Numbered from the stretch's first letter, positions 20,620-30,049 are shown. The stretch is 30,049 nt of DNA from Hydnum rufescens UP504 (GCA_014904985.1 MU128948.1:226937-256985), one strand, 5' to 3'. Notes: a model not told the origin generated them from the letters alone. A program made the numbers and translations.

Positions 20620-22322
20620 CGAATTTCTTGCTTATACTTACGGCCCTGCTAACGTGCAGAGTCTCGCGAACACCCTCACGGAGCTTCTTTATACCTACGA
20701 ATGGAAACGTACCCCCGGGGACTTTGACAACGGTGATGTACGTTTCCCACCCTGATCCCTATATCGACGCTCGACGAAAGGCGATCTGATAAGTCCGTCC
20801 CTCATAGAAACTTATATTCACTGTGGTAGGCGCTTTCGAGATACGGATCATGAATCTCACTACAGCGGGGCTATTGGAGCTACTGCGCACGTGCTCTCGA
20901 TCGGGACGTCCGTACTTGGGCATATGCATCGGCATGCAGGTCCCCTCCGCTCCGTCTACTGAGCCTCAATGGATGATCTGAGAATCTTTGACTCCTCGCT
21001 TGGGCTCTTCGACAATGCTGGAAAACTCGTGCTTCATATGGGCTGGGACCATGTCGTTCTGGGAAAGAAAATAGGCGCACAAGCGTGTAGAGACGAGGCG
21101 TACTACTTTGTTCACTTGTCTCGAGCGCCTTACTTTCCCTCGCAATTCCGATTGGGCCCATACAGCAAACCCTCTTCCTCAACTGTCCGTGGCAGTTTCG
21201 CCCAGAAAACTCAAGCAAAGCTGGTCTAGATTCCTTCGATCGTGGCTGGGGACTCTTTCCACGCCACCGATGCAGAGTACCCTTCCCGAAACGAATATCC
21301 GAGATGAATGGATCACGAAATGGATTATCACATGCATTGACATCCGCGCGAACGGCGACGGCAACCACATCATCACAAAGGGAAATCAGTACCACGTACG
21401 CGAGAAAGAAGACCCCGCAGCACTCAAAATAAGTGACGAATACAGCTGTTTTGGCCACTGGGACCCATGATCGCGGGCCCTCGCCCACATGCAAAGTGCG
21501 CGATGTAGGGAAACCAGTCGTCCCTGTGATGCAATACTCGAGTCGGGCGCCGACGAAGTATATGACCTCGCTCCCCAACTCTCCACTACATTATCAGCCT
21601 GATCCTTGCCGTCGTGTGGGAAGCGGCATCGCGCATGTTCGTGCCCTTTACGATCGGTGGAGGAATCAAGGACACAGTTGAACCTGACGAGACACCGTGG
21701 AGCGTGCTCGAAGTTGCACGGGCGTATTTCCGCCCCGGGGTAGATGAAGCCAGTATTGGGGAGTGATGCCGTCATTGCCATGGAGTGGTTGCTGGCCCGT
21801 GGGACGGGCCAGGGGGAGGGCTCGAGGCCTATGGAGGCAGTTTTGCGTGTGTATGGGCAGCAGGCGGTCGTGGTCTCCGTGGACCCAGTTTGTGTCGGCA
21901 GACGGGCGTACGATCGCCTCCGTGCAAGGGACCTCGATCAAGCAATACTTCCTCTGAGCGGAAGCGAGGTCCCGAGCGTGGTGATATCCAGTGCATTGCG
22001 ACTGGTTGCCGCGAATTGCCCCACTGTCGGTCAAGCAACTCGTTCAGGGCGTAGAGACGTTGGGTGCGGGGGAGATACTCCTGAATAGCATCGATCGAGA
22101 TGAAACGAAGAAAGGGACCTCGTGGACCTCGTACGCCATTGAGTGCGTGTACCAGTCGTGGCGAACAGTGGAACAGGAGCTCCGGAGCATTTCGTAGACA
22201 TGTTTGAGAGAACGGGGGTGGAAGTGGCGCTGGCAGCTGGGGTATCTTATAGAGCAGAAGTGGAGGTGAGCGAGGTGAAGAATGTCTGTCAGAGTCGGGG
22301 GGTGCTTGTTCGTCAGGCGTAG
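20620..22322 (+). pseudogene. HIS7: HIS7-5, broken imidazole glycerol phosphate synthase
   Basis: The most distant HIS7 copy, beyond MAPEG block A. It keeps an apparently good first intron, GTACGT at 20,738 to CATAG at 20,807 (70 nt), between DFDNG-D and KLIFTVVGAFRD-like codons. The nucleophile stretch LGICIGMQ is present near 20,918-20,940 and the first cyclase Asp survives in ACIDIRANGDGN. Losses include about 30 nt before GSFAQKTQ (the family's CQFHPEKS region is badly altered near 21,190-21,215), a gap in the DGTNQGYDLDLV stretch near 22,100-22,120, and many frame changes. It converges on M6. Non-functional. Confidence 0.82.
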
Positions 22323-22561
22323 TGGCTGCATTGCAATGTTCAGAGTATAAGTGGATCTTCTAGGCTGTGAGGGTTGCTGTATCAAATACAAGATGTCAAG
22401 ATGAGATCTCTTCTGAGGGAAGGTTGAGTGGTTGACCAGCTTCTTGTTAAGTCCGTGGAGGACCTCCTGTCCCAGAGGCACAACATCGTATGTTCAATAA
22501 CAAGTCGTGAGTTTGACTGGATTTTTGATGATACTCTGAATTTACCACTAAACACACTAGT

Positions 22562-23637
22562 TCACGAAGGGAAGGCCCGAGGATCAAGGCCTCTGGAAAG
22601 ATGTGCGACAAGGAAGGATATAACGCTCCAAACCAGCGCCCGAATGTTAATACTATGCATGCCCAGACCTTCCAGGACGGAAAGCTTGAAGATCAGGAAG
22701 ACTATAAGGATTGCGCCCAATCCATAGAGCAGTGCTAAAAGTACTCCTTTCCACACTGCAGCAAGTTTTGTGAGAAGAAATGAAAGGCTATTGACCAGAA
22801 TGGCATACCCCTCTTCAGATCCTCCCATTCGCGGGAAGCAAGCTTCACCCCAAATGAAAACCACCTTCGAACGTGTGGCGTCACATAATCCTTATAGAAG
22901 AACCGAGACCAAATCGAGGGACGGACATCTTCCAGGCACCCAAATCCAGTAGGTGCTGGGGACCAGATAACGTTGTGAATATGAACAGCATTATAAAGCC
23001 CTTGAGGTCTGACACAAGGACATACAGACAACCCAAGACCCAGTCAAGAATGGTTGGTGATAGAGAATGGCCTTGCTTGGCGAGAATAAGCTTCCCAGAG
23101 CCGAGACCAAATATGATCATGGTGTTGAGCAGGCGATACGAGGTGATCCTGATCACAGGTGGACGTTCTCGCACAAATATTCAGACCCTGCGGGAAACTT
23201 GTACCTACCGCTCATCCGAGGATGCCTCAGGAGCGATGTTAGGATGAGAACAGAACGCTCATTATTCTAAGAACGTGGACTTTTTAATAGTGCTAAAGAA
23301 ATCAGCAGGGCCTTACACGTAGACCAGGGTCCGGGATACTTTGCTGATTCGGGTTGGCTGGATGTTGTGATAGAGTACTGCGCGCCAATAACGTTCAGAT
23401 TGCGTCAGTGCTGTGAAAGATGCAATACACGTACCTCTCTCTCGGTCCCTCCTTTGGCGTGGATTGCCTTACATTCGGATTAGAGTCCGGGATACTTTGC
23501 TGAGGTCGCATGGGCTTGATATAGTGGTGGGGCACTGCATCCAAATAGTGCGATGACGCTCAGATTCCGTCTGTGCTGCAAAAATCCACCGCACGTACCC
23601 CTCTCGAGGTCTTCAATGTGTGCCGTCTCACAGGCAT
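22562..23637 (-). pseudogene. M6, multi-pass membrane protein gene with duplicated exons 1-2
   Basis: The membrane exon is present (PPVIRITSYRLLNTMIIFGLG, HSLSPTILDW, 22,990-23,170). One extra base near 22,940 shifts exon 5 so that the FLEDVRPPVW block is lost. The last exon is open and hydrophobic (AILIVFLIFKLSVL) and stops at 22,562. The 5' part is unusual: exons 1 and 2 occur twice in tandem. The outer copy has an ATG at 23,635-23,637 (MPVRRHTLKTSRG), a GTACGT donor and a GCAG acceptor; the inner copy (about 23,290-23,470) has lost the ATG but keeps both splice sites. Expression from the outer exon is possible, but the frame does not survive to the end. Confidence 0.6.
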
Positions 23638-24090
23638 AAGAGGATCGGGGGAAAGGACAGGGGGTTGACTAGGGAATCAAGATTAACGACGCAAAATGGA
23701 TCGTGTTCAACGTGACGTGAAGCACGTGCTCGACGTAAGCTTGTCGAGAGATAAGTAGCAGCCTGTAGCCCACGGTCCCCTCGTATGGAATCCGTCAAGG
23801 CGTCGATGCGCTTTAAAGTAACTCCATACGTCACGTGCCTCTTGCACCTAGTCTCGCGAGAGTAGAGACTAGTCCTTCATTACTGCGATGCCGACTAGCA
23901 CGGCAGAGAGCGCTATCCATTGCACTGGACAAGTCCATCCTTTGTAATTTGGTCATCGTTCTATCCCTGGTACGATAAATTCGGCGACACGCACATTGGG
24001 TTGACAGAACTTGTGTTGCGACGTCCGTGCCTATCTTGCGGTTGGAATTTATTGCTCGCTCACAAGGCGTACGCACGCACGAGGGCGAGC
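23638..24090. promoter_or_regulatory. M6 upstream region and truncated HIS7 5' flank fused to MAPEG block B
   Basis: CACGTG at 23,832-23,837 lies 195 bp from the outer M6 ATG. The TTTGTAATTTGGTCATCGTT block is near 23,941. HIS7 begins with sequence for GWNLLLA-like codons (about 24,045-24,060), then switches into the MAPEG block as at unit 5. Confidence 0.5.
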
Positions 24091-25404
24091 AGCGCTCTCC
24101 CGCTATCAGGGGTCTCGGGGATGACGCTGCAGAATGAAGTCTCTGTCAGATGATATGGTTTCCATCCGCTTCTCTGTGTGTTTCTTCAATCCGGCTAATC
24201 TCTCGGTACTCATCGGGCTTTTGCTGCGTGAATTGGTGGAGTGACTATGGAATGGTTGCCGCCACTAGCCGTAAGAGATGACTTGGGGACCTGGGCAAGA
24301 GTATTATCCACCCTCTCGCGACGAAACGACTACCCGTGCGTAGACCCACTCCCTCAGAAACCACCCTCGACACGCCACCACCATGGGCCCTTCCTAACAC
24401 AGATACGCGGTAGGAGCTGACCTCAATATGCAGGGACTTACCAGCTCGGACGTTAGTCTCTTCCCGATCTCCCTTTCTTGGGAAAAGCGGCCAAGCGGTG
24501 ATTCTCGGGAACATCTCTCTACCATCACCTTCCCCTCGGACTTTGTGTGTGCACGAAGGCGGCGTCGTGTATTGGAGCCTATCAATCCTCAATCGTGACA
24601 CAACGACAGCTTTGCATTCCCGATCTACCTCTCTATGCAAGCGACAGACTCGTGCGGCTTTCTGCTCTTGATCACTCGATCTCTCAATCTGGATGGATAT
24701 GCGAAGTGACTCGTTATCTGCAATAGAGTCGTGACTACTGTAAGCGGGATGCACAGAGCAAAAATACTTGGGGTGCAATGCTGCACACGGAAAGTCATCC
24801 AGAACAGGATGTTACCGTAATCCGATGGCCTGACAGATAAAAATGCGGCACATGGTTCTCTGCACGCCTCTTTGAGTACCCATAGGAGACTAACAGATTG
24901 AATTGTATGAACGAATACCAGCCGGACGTTCCTCGTAATTACTGTACCATGCAAAACCGAGTCGTCGTCACTGGGAGGTGATACTGGCGATACGAAATCG
25001 ATCGGTGGACCACCCGAATTGCTCGTTTTCCAGCGAACACCCCCACGGCCGATAACAATCCAGGGTCCCGTCGTTGAGTAACCAAATTTTCATGCTCAAA
25101 GTCTCAGAATCAATAGAATTGCAAGGGCCTTGGTCGTAAGGGCCCGGTTTTTACTCAAAAAGTTGCTTTTGCAGTCAGAAGTCGCTTCAGAAACTCAGAG
25201 GGGCACAGAAACAGGTGACAGTTTTTTTTGGAAATACTTCTCGCATCTTTGCTGTAAATCGGATTGGTGTTCAGGGGGTGAGAAATGTTCCTAGCCAGAG
25301 TTTAGACGCCCAGGGCTACTAAGGGCATCAGAATGCACTTCACCTATCTGCAATTGGCTATCATTGCTCTGAGGGGGAGGGGGGACAAGTAAGCAGTCTT
25401 CAAG

Positions 25405-25942
25405 CCAGATACAGTAAGCTAAATATGCGCAAACTGAAATTCGACCTTGATAATGGGTTAGTTAGAGATTGGGATTGTAGCAATCTGTGGTGGAATTCAC
25501 GCCCGACACCCTGAAACTTGACCAATGCTAGGTCTCGTATTGCACAAGTGGGTGGAAGTTGCAGAAGGGCTCTGAGATTTCGTGATCAATCCCATTCCAA
25601 CCGGGGAGAGCATGGAATGGAGAAAGGGAGCTAGCAGGTAGCTGCAGCTCCCTTGCTCTGAACCGCTAAGGCAACTTTGAAGCGCACGAGAAACTGAGAG
25701 GCAAGACTATGCCACCCAAACTCGGGCGCAGTGTTTTTGGTCGACAAAAGGGTGAGAATTGACGTGTTGCTTCCGCACAGCGCGCGTACGCGTACAGGCA
25801 AGCTTGCGAGGAGAGGGGCGCGAGATTCTTATTTCGAAGGGTGTGATCGTATTACATAATCATTCATCTCACTCAGTTCGCTTTACTGTATTGCCGCTTA
25901 TCTGGCCTTTAAACGAGTTGCTCGTGCCTCGGACTAGTTTGG
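25405..25942. mobile_element. 538-bp insertion with CAAG target duplication in block B
   Basis: Copy A reads CTTCAAGTAGCTATTG without a break (about 18,005). Copy B has CAAG at 25,401-25,404, then 538 bp of foreign DNA, then CAAG again at 25,943-25,946 followed by the rest of the site. The insert starts CCA and ends TGG, and its ends match as inverted repeats over only a few bases (CCAGA / CCAAA). No protein is encoded. Likely a small non-autonomous element or solo LTR; class uncertain. Confidence 0.6.
25624..25654. repeat. Hairpin inside the block B insertion
   Basis: AAGGGAGCT and AGCTCCCTT form a perfect 9-bp stem around a 13-nt loop. It lies in the left half of the insert and may be part of its structure. 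Confidence 0.45.
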
Positions 25943-26357
25943 CAAGCAGCTATTGAAAATTACTTCCGCCCGAAGTATTAGGTGCAATAGACTTACAGGG
26001 TTCGTATCTAGGACCAGGTCTCTGTGACATTGGACAAGGCGACTCATATGCTTTGAGTGTAAACATCGACCGGACCACCCGCGCAGGTCTAAGGATATCC
26101 CGTCTCATAACAGTAATATTGCAGTCGATATACTAGTGTAGCTAGTGTCGTCATCACAAGGTATACATGAAGCCCCTTCCGAAGACTACGAGAAGAAATT
26201 TAAATAACGGAATGCGAGGGATTGAGTCTGGCCAGGAAAATCGCTTCTACTCTTCTGCACAGTTCGAGTTTCCCTGAATACTCATGACCAACGACCGACC
26301 CTGATACCCCATTCCGGTATATAAAAGGAATAATCACCCGACGCGGCCAAAGAGGTT

Positions 26358-27211
26358 TTACGCTAAGCCCTGGTAGAGCTCGTACCAGACACTGAGGAGC
26401 GCGGACACCGAGAACGTATGAAGGTTGGAGCGCACAACAGGGGCATCGGCGAGATACACAATGTAGTAGAGGAAGTGCTTGATAAAGATGTGGAGGAAGA
26501 GTTTATCGATAAGCGTCGCAGATGGGCTTCCTGTGGAATTTTTGGCCATACTCTGTGTCGCGAGAACAAGGGCGGTTGTAGTGCCAAGCACTACGTCGAG
26601 GAAAAATTAAATGAATTGAATGCATGAGTGGTCGATACGGGGAACATGTACATGTAGACACACGCACAAGGGAAGAGATCGACTAGGGCTTCATGAGCAG
26701 CGACAAGGCGATGAGGGAAGCCACGGAGCTGGCTCTTCACGAGTCGCGGGGCTACAAAACATCGAGGGTCAGAATAGAGGAAAAAAAGTATGACGCGTGT
26801 GTGGTGGAAGGCTGACAACTGATTTGATATCCATCCGGATGGCTGGTCTGACCGTACACGCTTGCAACAGCAGAGAAAGAGTATGTATGGAATGCAGCGA
26901 GTCCTACGACTTTCAGGATGGACTGGGTATCACGCGGACCGTACACTTGGTCTAAGAACAAGCTGAAGTAGCCGGTGGGACGCGTGAGGGCGGAGGCGAC
27001 AGGTATGAGCAGCACATAAAGAACGACAAAGCCAAAGACGCTGTCGAAAGGAATCTTTGTAAGTAAACAATCGTTGGACACGGTGTGGCTCCAGCGCTTA
27101 CAGTTTATCGGCGTGGGAACGAACCTCTTGAACCCGTCCTTTGAACGCCGGAGAGGAAGCCGAATTATGCAGGGGAAAATCGTCTAGAGACTTGGGAGTA
27201 GGATCAGCCAT
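26358..27211 (-). CDS. MAPEG-B, MAPEG-family membrane protein
   Basis: Exons on the minus strand are 27211-27102, 27040-26817, 26751-26668 and 26590-26358 with GT-AG introns of 61, 65 and 77 nt; the joined frame gives 216 residues and TAG. The first helix is at about residues 38-57 (VFGFVVLYVLLIPVASAL). Then come the conserved TRPTGYFSLFLDQVYGPRD and a second helix near 80-100. The family core RLVAAHEALVDLFP spans 126-139, a third helix 140-155, and YYIVYLADAPVVRS with the last helix runs 170-212. Exon 2 ends with a weaker donor (GTCAGC) than in copy A (GTAAGT). The TATA box is 43 bp before the ATG. It encodes the same kind of microsomal four-helix protein as MAPEG-A; the two proteins are clearly diverged, so this is not a recent duplicate. 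Confidence 0.85.
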
Positions 27212-27253
27212 TGGAGGAGGAGTATGGCGGGAAGAGAGGTAGAGCAACATGTG

Positions 27254-27261
27254 CTTATATA
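27254..27261 (-). promoter_or_regulatory. TATA box of MAPEG-B
   Basis: TATATAAG on the minus strand, 43 bp upstream of the ATG, followed downstream by the same GCACATGT as in copy A. Confidence 0.6.
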
Positions 27262-27320
27262 TCTTTCCCGGTGACCTCCGTCCCAATCTGCGCAAGGGGT
27301 ACCATCACATATCGACCAGC

Positions 27321-28476
27321 TGAAACTGCTTCGCCATTACGGATAATCTCCGTGCGGCTCGACGTATGCGTTTATCCGGTACGATCCATGAAAAGGAGCT
27401 TGGTAAGAATCGCTCGGTGTTAGTAAGATAGCAACACACATCGGAATTGAATACATGGCAGGTGACAATCGCTGACTCTTCATGTTTCCAGAGGTGTTCA
27501 AGGCAGCCCTGACTACACCACCAAATAGAGTTGTGAATCATGAATACTGGCTCCTATTCATAGTCGAACGACCGAAAGCTACTGTCTAGGCCGTATCTTG
27601 CCTTCGACGCGATGTCTTTCAGTGATAGTTTTGGCCCACCGCGTGGCCATGCTGATATAAACAAGGGAGACTGTTATGATTTTATATGTAATAGGCGGGG
27701 CGTTGGGCATTTTCACTCATGTATCCTATTCCGTAATGCGGCGACAGAAGGTACGAAGAATGGCCTGAAGAATATTCAGAAGCAGGACATTTCAGTAACG
27801 CTGATGTAAACCCATAAGTCAGCCAGATGGGCGCAATGATGATTCACAGTTGCTCTGAGCCGTTGAGCCAAGACGAAGCAATTCAGTTTTATTGTGGCGG
27901 AAGCGCCAGGGCCACACTGGCAATAGCTGTAATTGCGTGAAGGGTTGAATCCAGTCTCCTCTATCAAGAAAAAATATTCGACAAGAGGCCGAAAACTCAC
28001 TGGCTGAGCATCGCTGAATGCCCGGGGAGATGGCCGAAAAATCCCCCCAGGAACTTGGTTGGACCTGGTTCACTGGCGGGAGTTCTGCAAGATCGTTCCC
28101 ATTTCGCGGGCTTACTCACATAGGCAAAAGTAGGATTACGGTTAGTTCCCTAACAGCCAAGCTCGAGGCTGTTAGTTTCAGACCTTAATTAGGGGGAATC
28201 AATGTGTCGGTAGCTATATAGGCTCTGTAACACAGGGTATTCTATATATATAAAAATACATAGGGATATCATATGAACGATCCTGGCACAATATATTACA
28301 AATCGAAGGTGTGCCATTATGTAAAGCGCCACAAAAGAGCATAGTCACGTCAGAGCTCAAACCTACAATGCTTACATAACCACAAGTGGGCATTCAATAT
28401 GCCATACCCCACTACCTAGCTTGCTTTGAATGGTCTTTGAGTCTCATAATGCATTACTAATAAAGATTACGTATTG
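27321..28476. other. Spacer without recognisable genes
   Basis: The homology to block A ends near 27,320. The remainder is of mixed composition, with an AT-rich part at about 28,200-28,280 (a TATATATA run). Open frames here are short and show no domain. A hairpin at 28,150-28,175 is listed separately. Confidence 0.4.
28150..28175. repeat. Perfect 9-bp hairpin
   Basis: CTAACAGCC and GGCTGTTAG face each other around an 8-nt loop. It sits between the MAPEG block and the transposon remnant. No gene is close enough for an obvious terminator role; a decayed element end is possible. Confidence 0.4.
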
Positions 28477-29840
28477 CAGGGCACCCCCGTCCGCTGCGCG
28501 AGACTTTTTCGGGGACGTCCGCACCCGTCCAAAGCGCGATCGGCTGGGAGTCGGATCAGGAACAGGATTAAGATTAGGATTCAGCCAGTCATGCCCTTTC
28601 GGGACTCAACACCACCAAACCACCAAACTCAACACTGGGACCCTTGCCCAAATAGAGGAAATTGCATTATTCTAAGTCCCTGCATATTGAGTGTATTGAA
28701 AGAATGTGTCCCACTGACTGCATGGGGGCTTGTTTGCAGTTGTGATGACAAATGCCTCAACAGTGGCATTTTCAGCAGGAGAAGTTCACAAAACAGCCTT
28801 TATTATGTCAAATTTTCTGGGATTGACACATACCCAGCTTGCATGAAAGACCTAGTTCTACTTACATAATGGCTTTGCCTTGTAACAACAGCTGAAAGAT
28901 GCAGCCAGCACCTGGTAAATTGGCTATTTCCAATTGGATACATCTAGCAAATCAGCAATTCCCAATAAACATCAACATGAGAATGTCTCTATCCTCAGTA
29001 TCATCAAGCATGACTGCTGAGTCATTGGAGAATATCTCATTGGATACCTTCTCCCAATTTCTTCACTTGATTCTACATTGCAAAAACCCCATACAATTTG
29101 GATCTAGAGAATGCAGACCTTCTGGGCAGTGTAGTGGATTTCTTGGCCCATGCATTGAAAGGTGACATTGTACACATCCAGACTTTATGGGATATTGGTG
29201 GGCCCCATCTAATGAACACTGCTCCTGTTGCCTTTACTCCAAAGGATCTTGAAGCATTTAGGATATATGGGGTTGAGAATGAAATCAGTGAATATCACCT
29301 GAACTGGGGTGATCCCATCTAGCAGCCTCTGGGAGGTGTATCTACCCACAAAAATCTGTACCCTGCCCCACTGCAATGGCAAACAGCTTGGAGACCACCT
29401 GCACCACAAAGCTGTTCTATTCACACTACAAGAAGGTGCTCTTCTGGTCTTCGGTACTTCAGTATATTGCTGTAGTATGTGTTTTTCAGCTTCCTATCAA
29501 AGTGTGGCTAAGTATTTTCCCCCCAGACTGCCACTGGTGCTAGTACCACAACTATGCAGTCCACAAGGGAAGCTCAACTAAGACATACTATCCTGGGGTT
29601 CCTGAAATTGTTCAACTAGCAATCCATTACTTTGCAGAAAGTGCATTGCTGGAATTTTTTGCCACACAAATGGCTTTTTCATGGTAGTTACCCAATGTCC
29701 CCTTCAATTTTGGGATGAAACCTCATTATTTTGTCAGGGTTTCAGCTGAGAATTGCTCTTGGATTTGCAATCACACTCTCAGTAACAAATCTGCCCATAT
29801 ATTGAACAATCTGCAGGCATACTCCATTGGATTTGTGAAA
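28477..29840 (+). mobile_element. Remnant of a KDZ-type DNA transposon (N-terminal transposase part)
   Basis: Three + strand pieces in different frames together resemble the N-terminal zinc-binding part of Kyakuja-Dileera-Zisupton transposases of basidiomycetes. The first (29,098-29,322) contains LEAFRIYGVENEISEYHL. The second (29,309-29,480) contains YLPTKICTLPHC and KAVLFTLQEGALLVFGTSVYC. The third (29,583-29,690) contains TYYPGVPEIVQLAIHYF and FATQMAFSW. The cysteine-spaced block and the V-L-F-T-x-x-x-G-A-L signature are typical of the family. The catalytic core is absent. The upstream GC-rich start CAGGGCACCCCCGTCC at 28,477 looks like a transposon terminus, but no matching right end was found. 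Base composition is more AT-rich than the array. Confidence 0.6.
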
Positions 29841-29842
29841 GG

Positions 29843-30049
29843 TTACAGATGAAAAATAGTATTTCCCCTGATGACTAAGTGGACATGAGTGAATTTGATA
29901 GACTGGAGAGCTGTCAGGGTTCCACCCTTTTTCTCGAAGGTTTTGGCGTTCATTTTCTTTAATCTTAGCAGATCTGCCAGCCTTCTGAAGAAGGGGTGGA
30001 CGTTGCTCGATGATTTCGGAGTGTTCAACCTGTCGTCAGGGAAGAGGCT
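29843..30049 (-). CDS. Open frame running off the right edge (unrecognised)
   Basis: On the minus strand a frame is open from the window edge to a stop at 29,843. It reads DDRLNTPKSSSNVHPFF, then RRLADLLRLKKMNAKTFEKK, a basic segment. It could be the C-terminal part of a gene, or part of the transposon region next to it. No domain is recognised, and an intron near GGTGGAACC cannot be excluded. Confidence 0.25.
   Translation of the reverse strand, partial: SLFPDDRLNTPKSSSNVHPFFRRLADLLRLKKMNAKTFEKKGGTLTALQSIKFTHVHLVIRGNTIFHL

Larger units (their letters stand above)
918..23637. repeat. Decayed M/HIS7 tandem array
   Basis: The marker CACACTAGTTCAC or close variants recurs at about 1,158, 4,672, 8,056, 11,413, 15,290 and 22,552, giving spacings of roughly 3.5, 3.4, 3.4, 3.9 and 7.3 kb; the last interval contains MAPEG block A. 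Gene order and orientation are the same in all units. The copies differ from one another by many substitutions and indels, so the amplification is old. Confidence 0.85.
24090..27320. repeat. MAPEG segmental duplication, copy B
   Basis: Second copy of the block at 16,430-19,345, same orientation. The non-coding part (24,090-26,357) matches copy A in long stretches with indels that are not multiples of three. A minus-strand open frame at 24,245-24,778 (177 codons) is not kept open in copy A and shows no domain, so I do not treat it as a gene. Confidence 0.85.

Noticed and set aside
20880..21578. 232-codon minus-strand open frame
   Set aside because: Antisense to HIS7-5; no recognisable domain and not conserved across units.
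918..23637. Repeat-induced point mutation as the cause of decay
   Set aside because: The array is not visibly AT-enriched and many disabling changes are small indels rather than C-to-T transitions. A dinucleotide count would be needed to exclude a weak effect.
918..23637. A functional HIS7 hidden by introns
   Set aside because: I looked for GT-AG introns that would restore the frame. One true intron exists (20,738-20,807 and its relics), but the other breaks fall in conserved coding blocks and include stops and lost catalytic stretches.
24245..24778. 177-codon minus-strand open frame in MAPEG block B
   Set aside because: The aligned part of copy A (16,550-17,000) has no such frame, and indels between copies are not multiples of three.
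28250..28600. Telomere-like or CRISPR-like repeats in the AT-rich and GGATTA-containing stretch
   Set aside because: Only two or three imperfect GGATTA-type units are present and there is no regular spacing.

Overview
The window looks like nuclear DNA of a filamentous basidiomycete, most likely an Agaricomycete. Genes are cut by short GT-AG introns of about 50-77 nt. The recognisable genes are a fungal-type fused histidine enzyme (HIS7, glutamine amidotransferase plus cyclase), MAPEG-family membrane proteins, and a remnant of a KDZ-type transposon at the right end. No rRNA, tRNA, CRISPR or bacterial operon structure is visible. Most long open frames are antisense shadows; the real genes only appear once short exons are joined and frames are compared between copies.

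Positions 1-16,250 and 20,200-23,640 form a decayed tandem array with a period of about 3.4-3.9 kb. Each unit holds HIS7 on the + strand and an unrecognised small multi-pass membrane protein, here called M, on the - strand. The arrangement alternates: M and HIS7 diverge from a shared intergenic region with a CACGTG site about 190 bp upstream of the M start, and HIS7 converges on the M of the next unit. Six HIS7 copies (one inverted at the left edge) are all broken by frameshifts, stops or deletions. Of the six M copies, M4 (11,491-12,424) reads through six exons in phase to a 205-residue protein; in the other five I find a frame-breaking change. The M start, its conserved splice sites and the spacing of the CACGTG site support each other.

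A second, larger duplication carries the window's clearest intact genes. A block of about 2.9 kb (16.43-19.35 kb) recurs as about 3.2 kb (24.09-27.32 kb). Each block ends with a four-exon MAPEG gene on the - strand (212 and 216 residues). Exons 2-4 have identical lengths in both copies (224, 84 and 233 nt), while introns and non-coding parts differ by indels. Both blocks are fused to a HIS7 5' flank at the same point near the HIS7 start, so the fusion preceded the duplication.

Insertions mark the array: a candidate solo LTR in the M4/HIS7-4 promoter, a 538-bp insertion with a CAAG target duplication in MAPEG block B, and tandem copies of M exons 1-2 in units 1 and 6. From 27.3 kb to the end there are no genes I can support except the KDZ remnant (28.48-29.84 kb) and an unrecognised open frame running off the right edge. 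Histidine synthesis in this organism must rest on a HIS7 copy outside this window.
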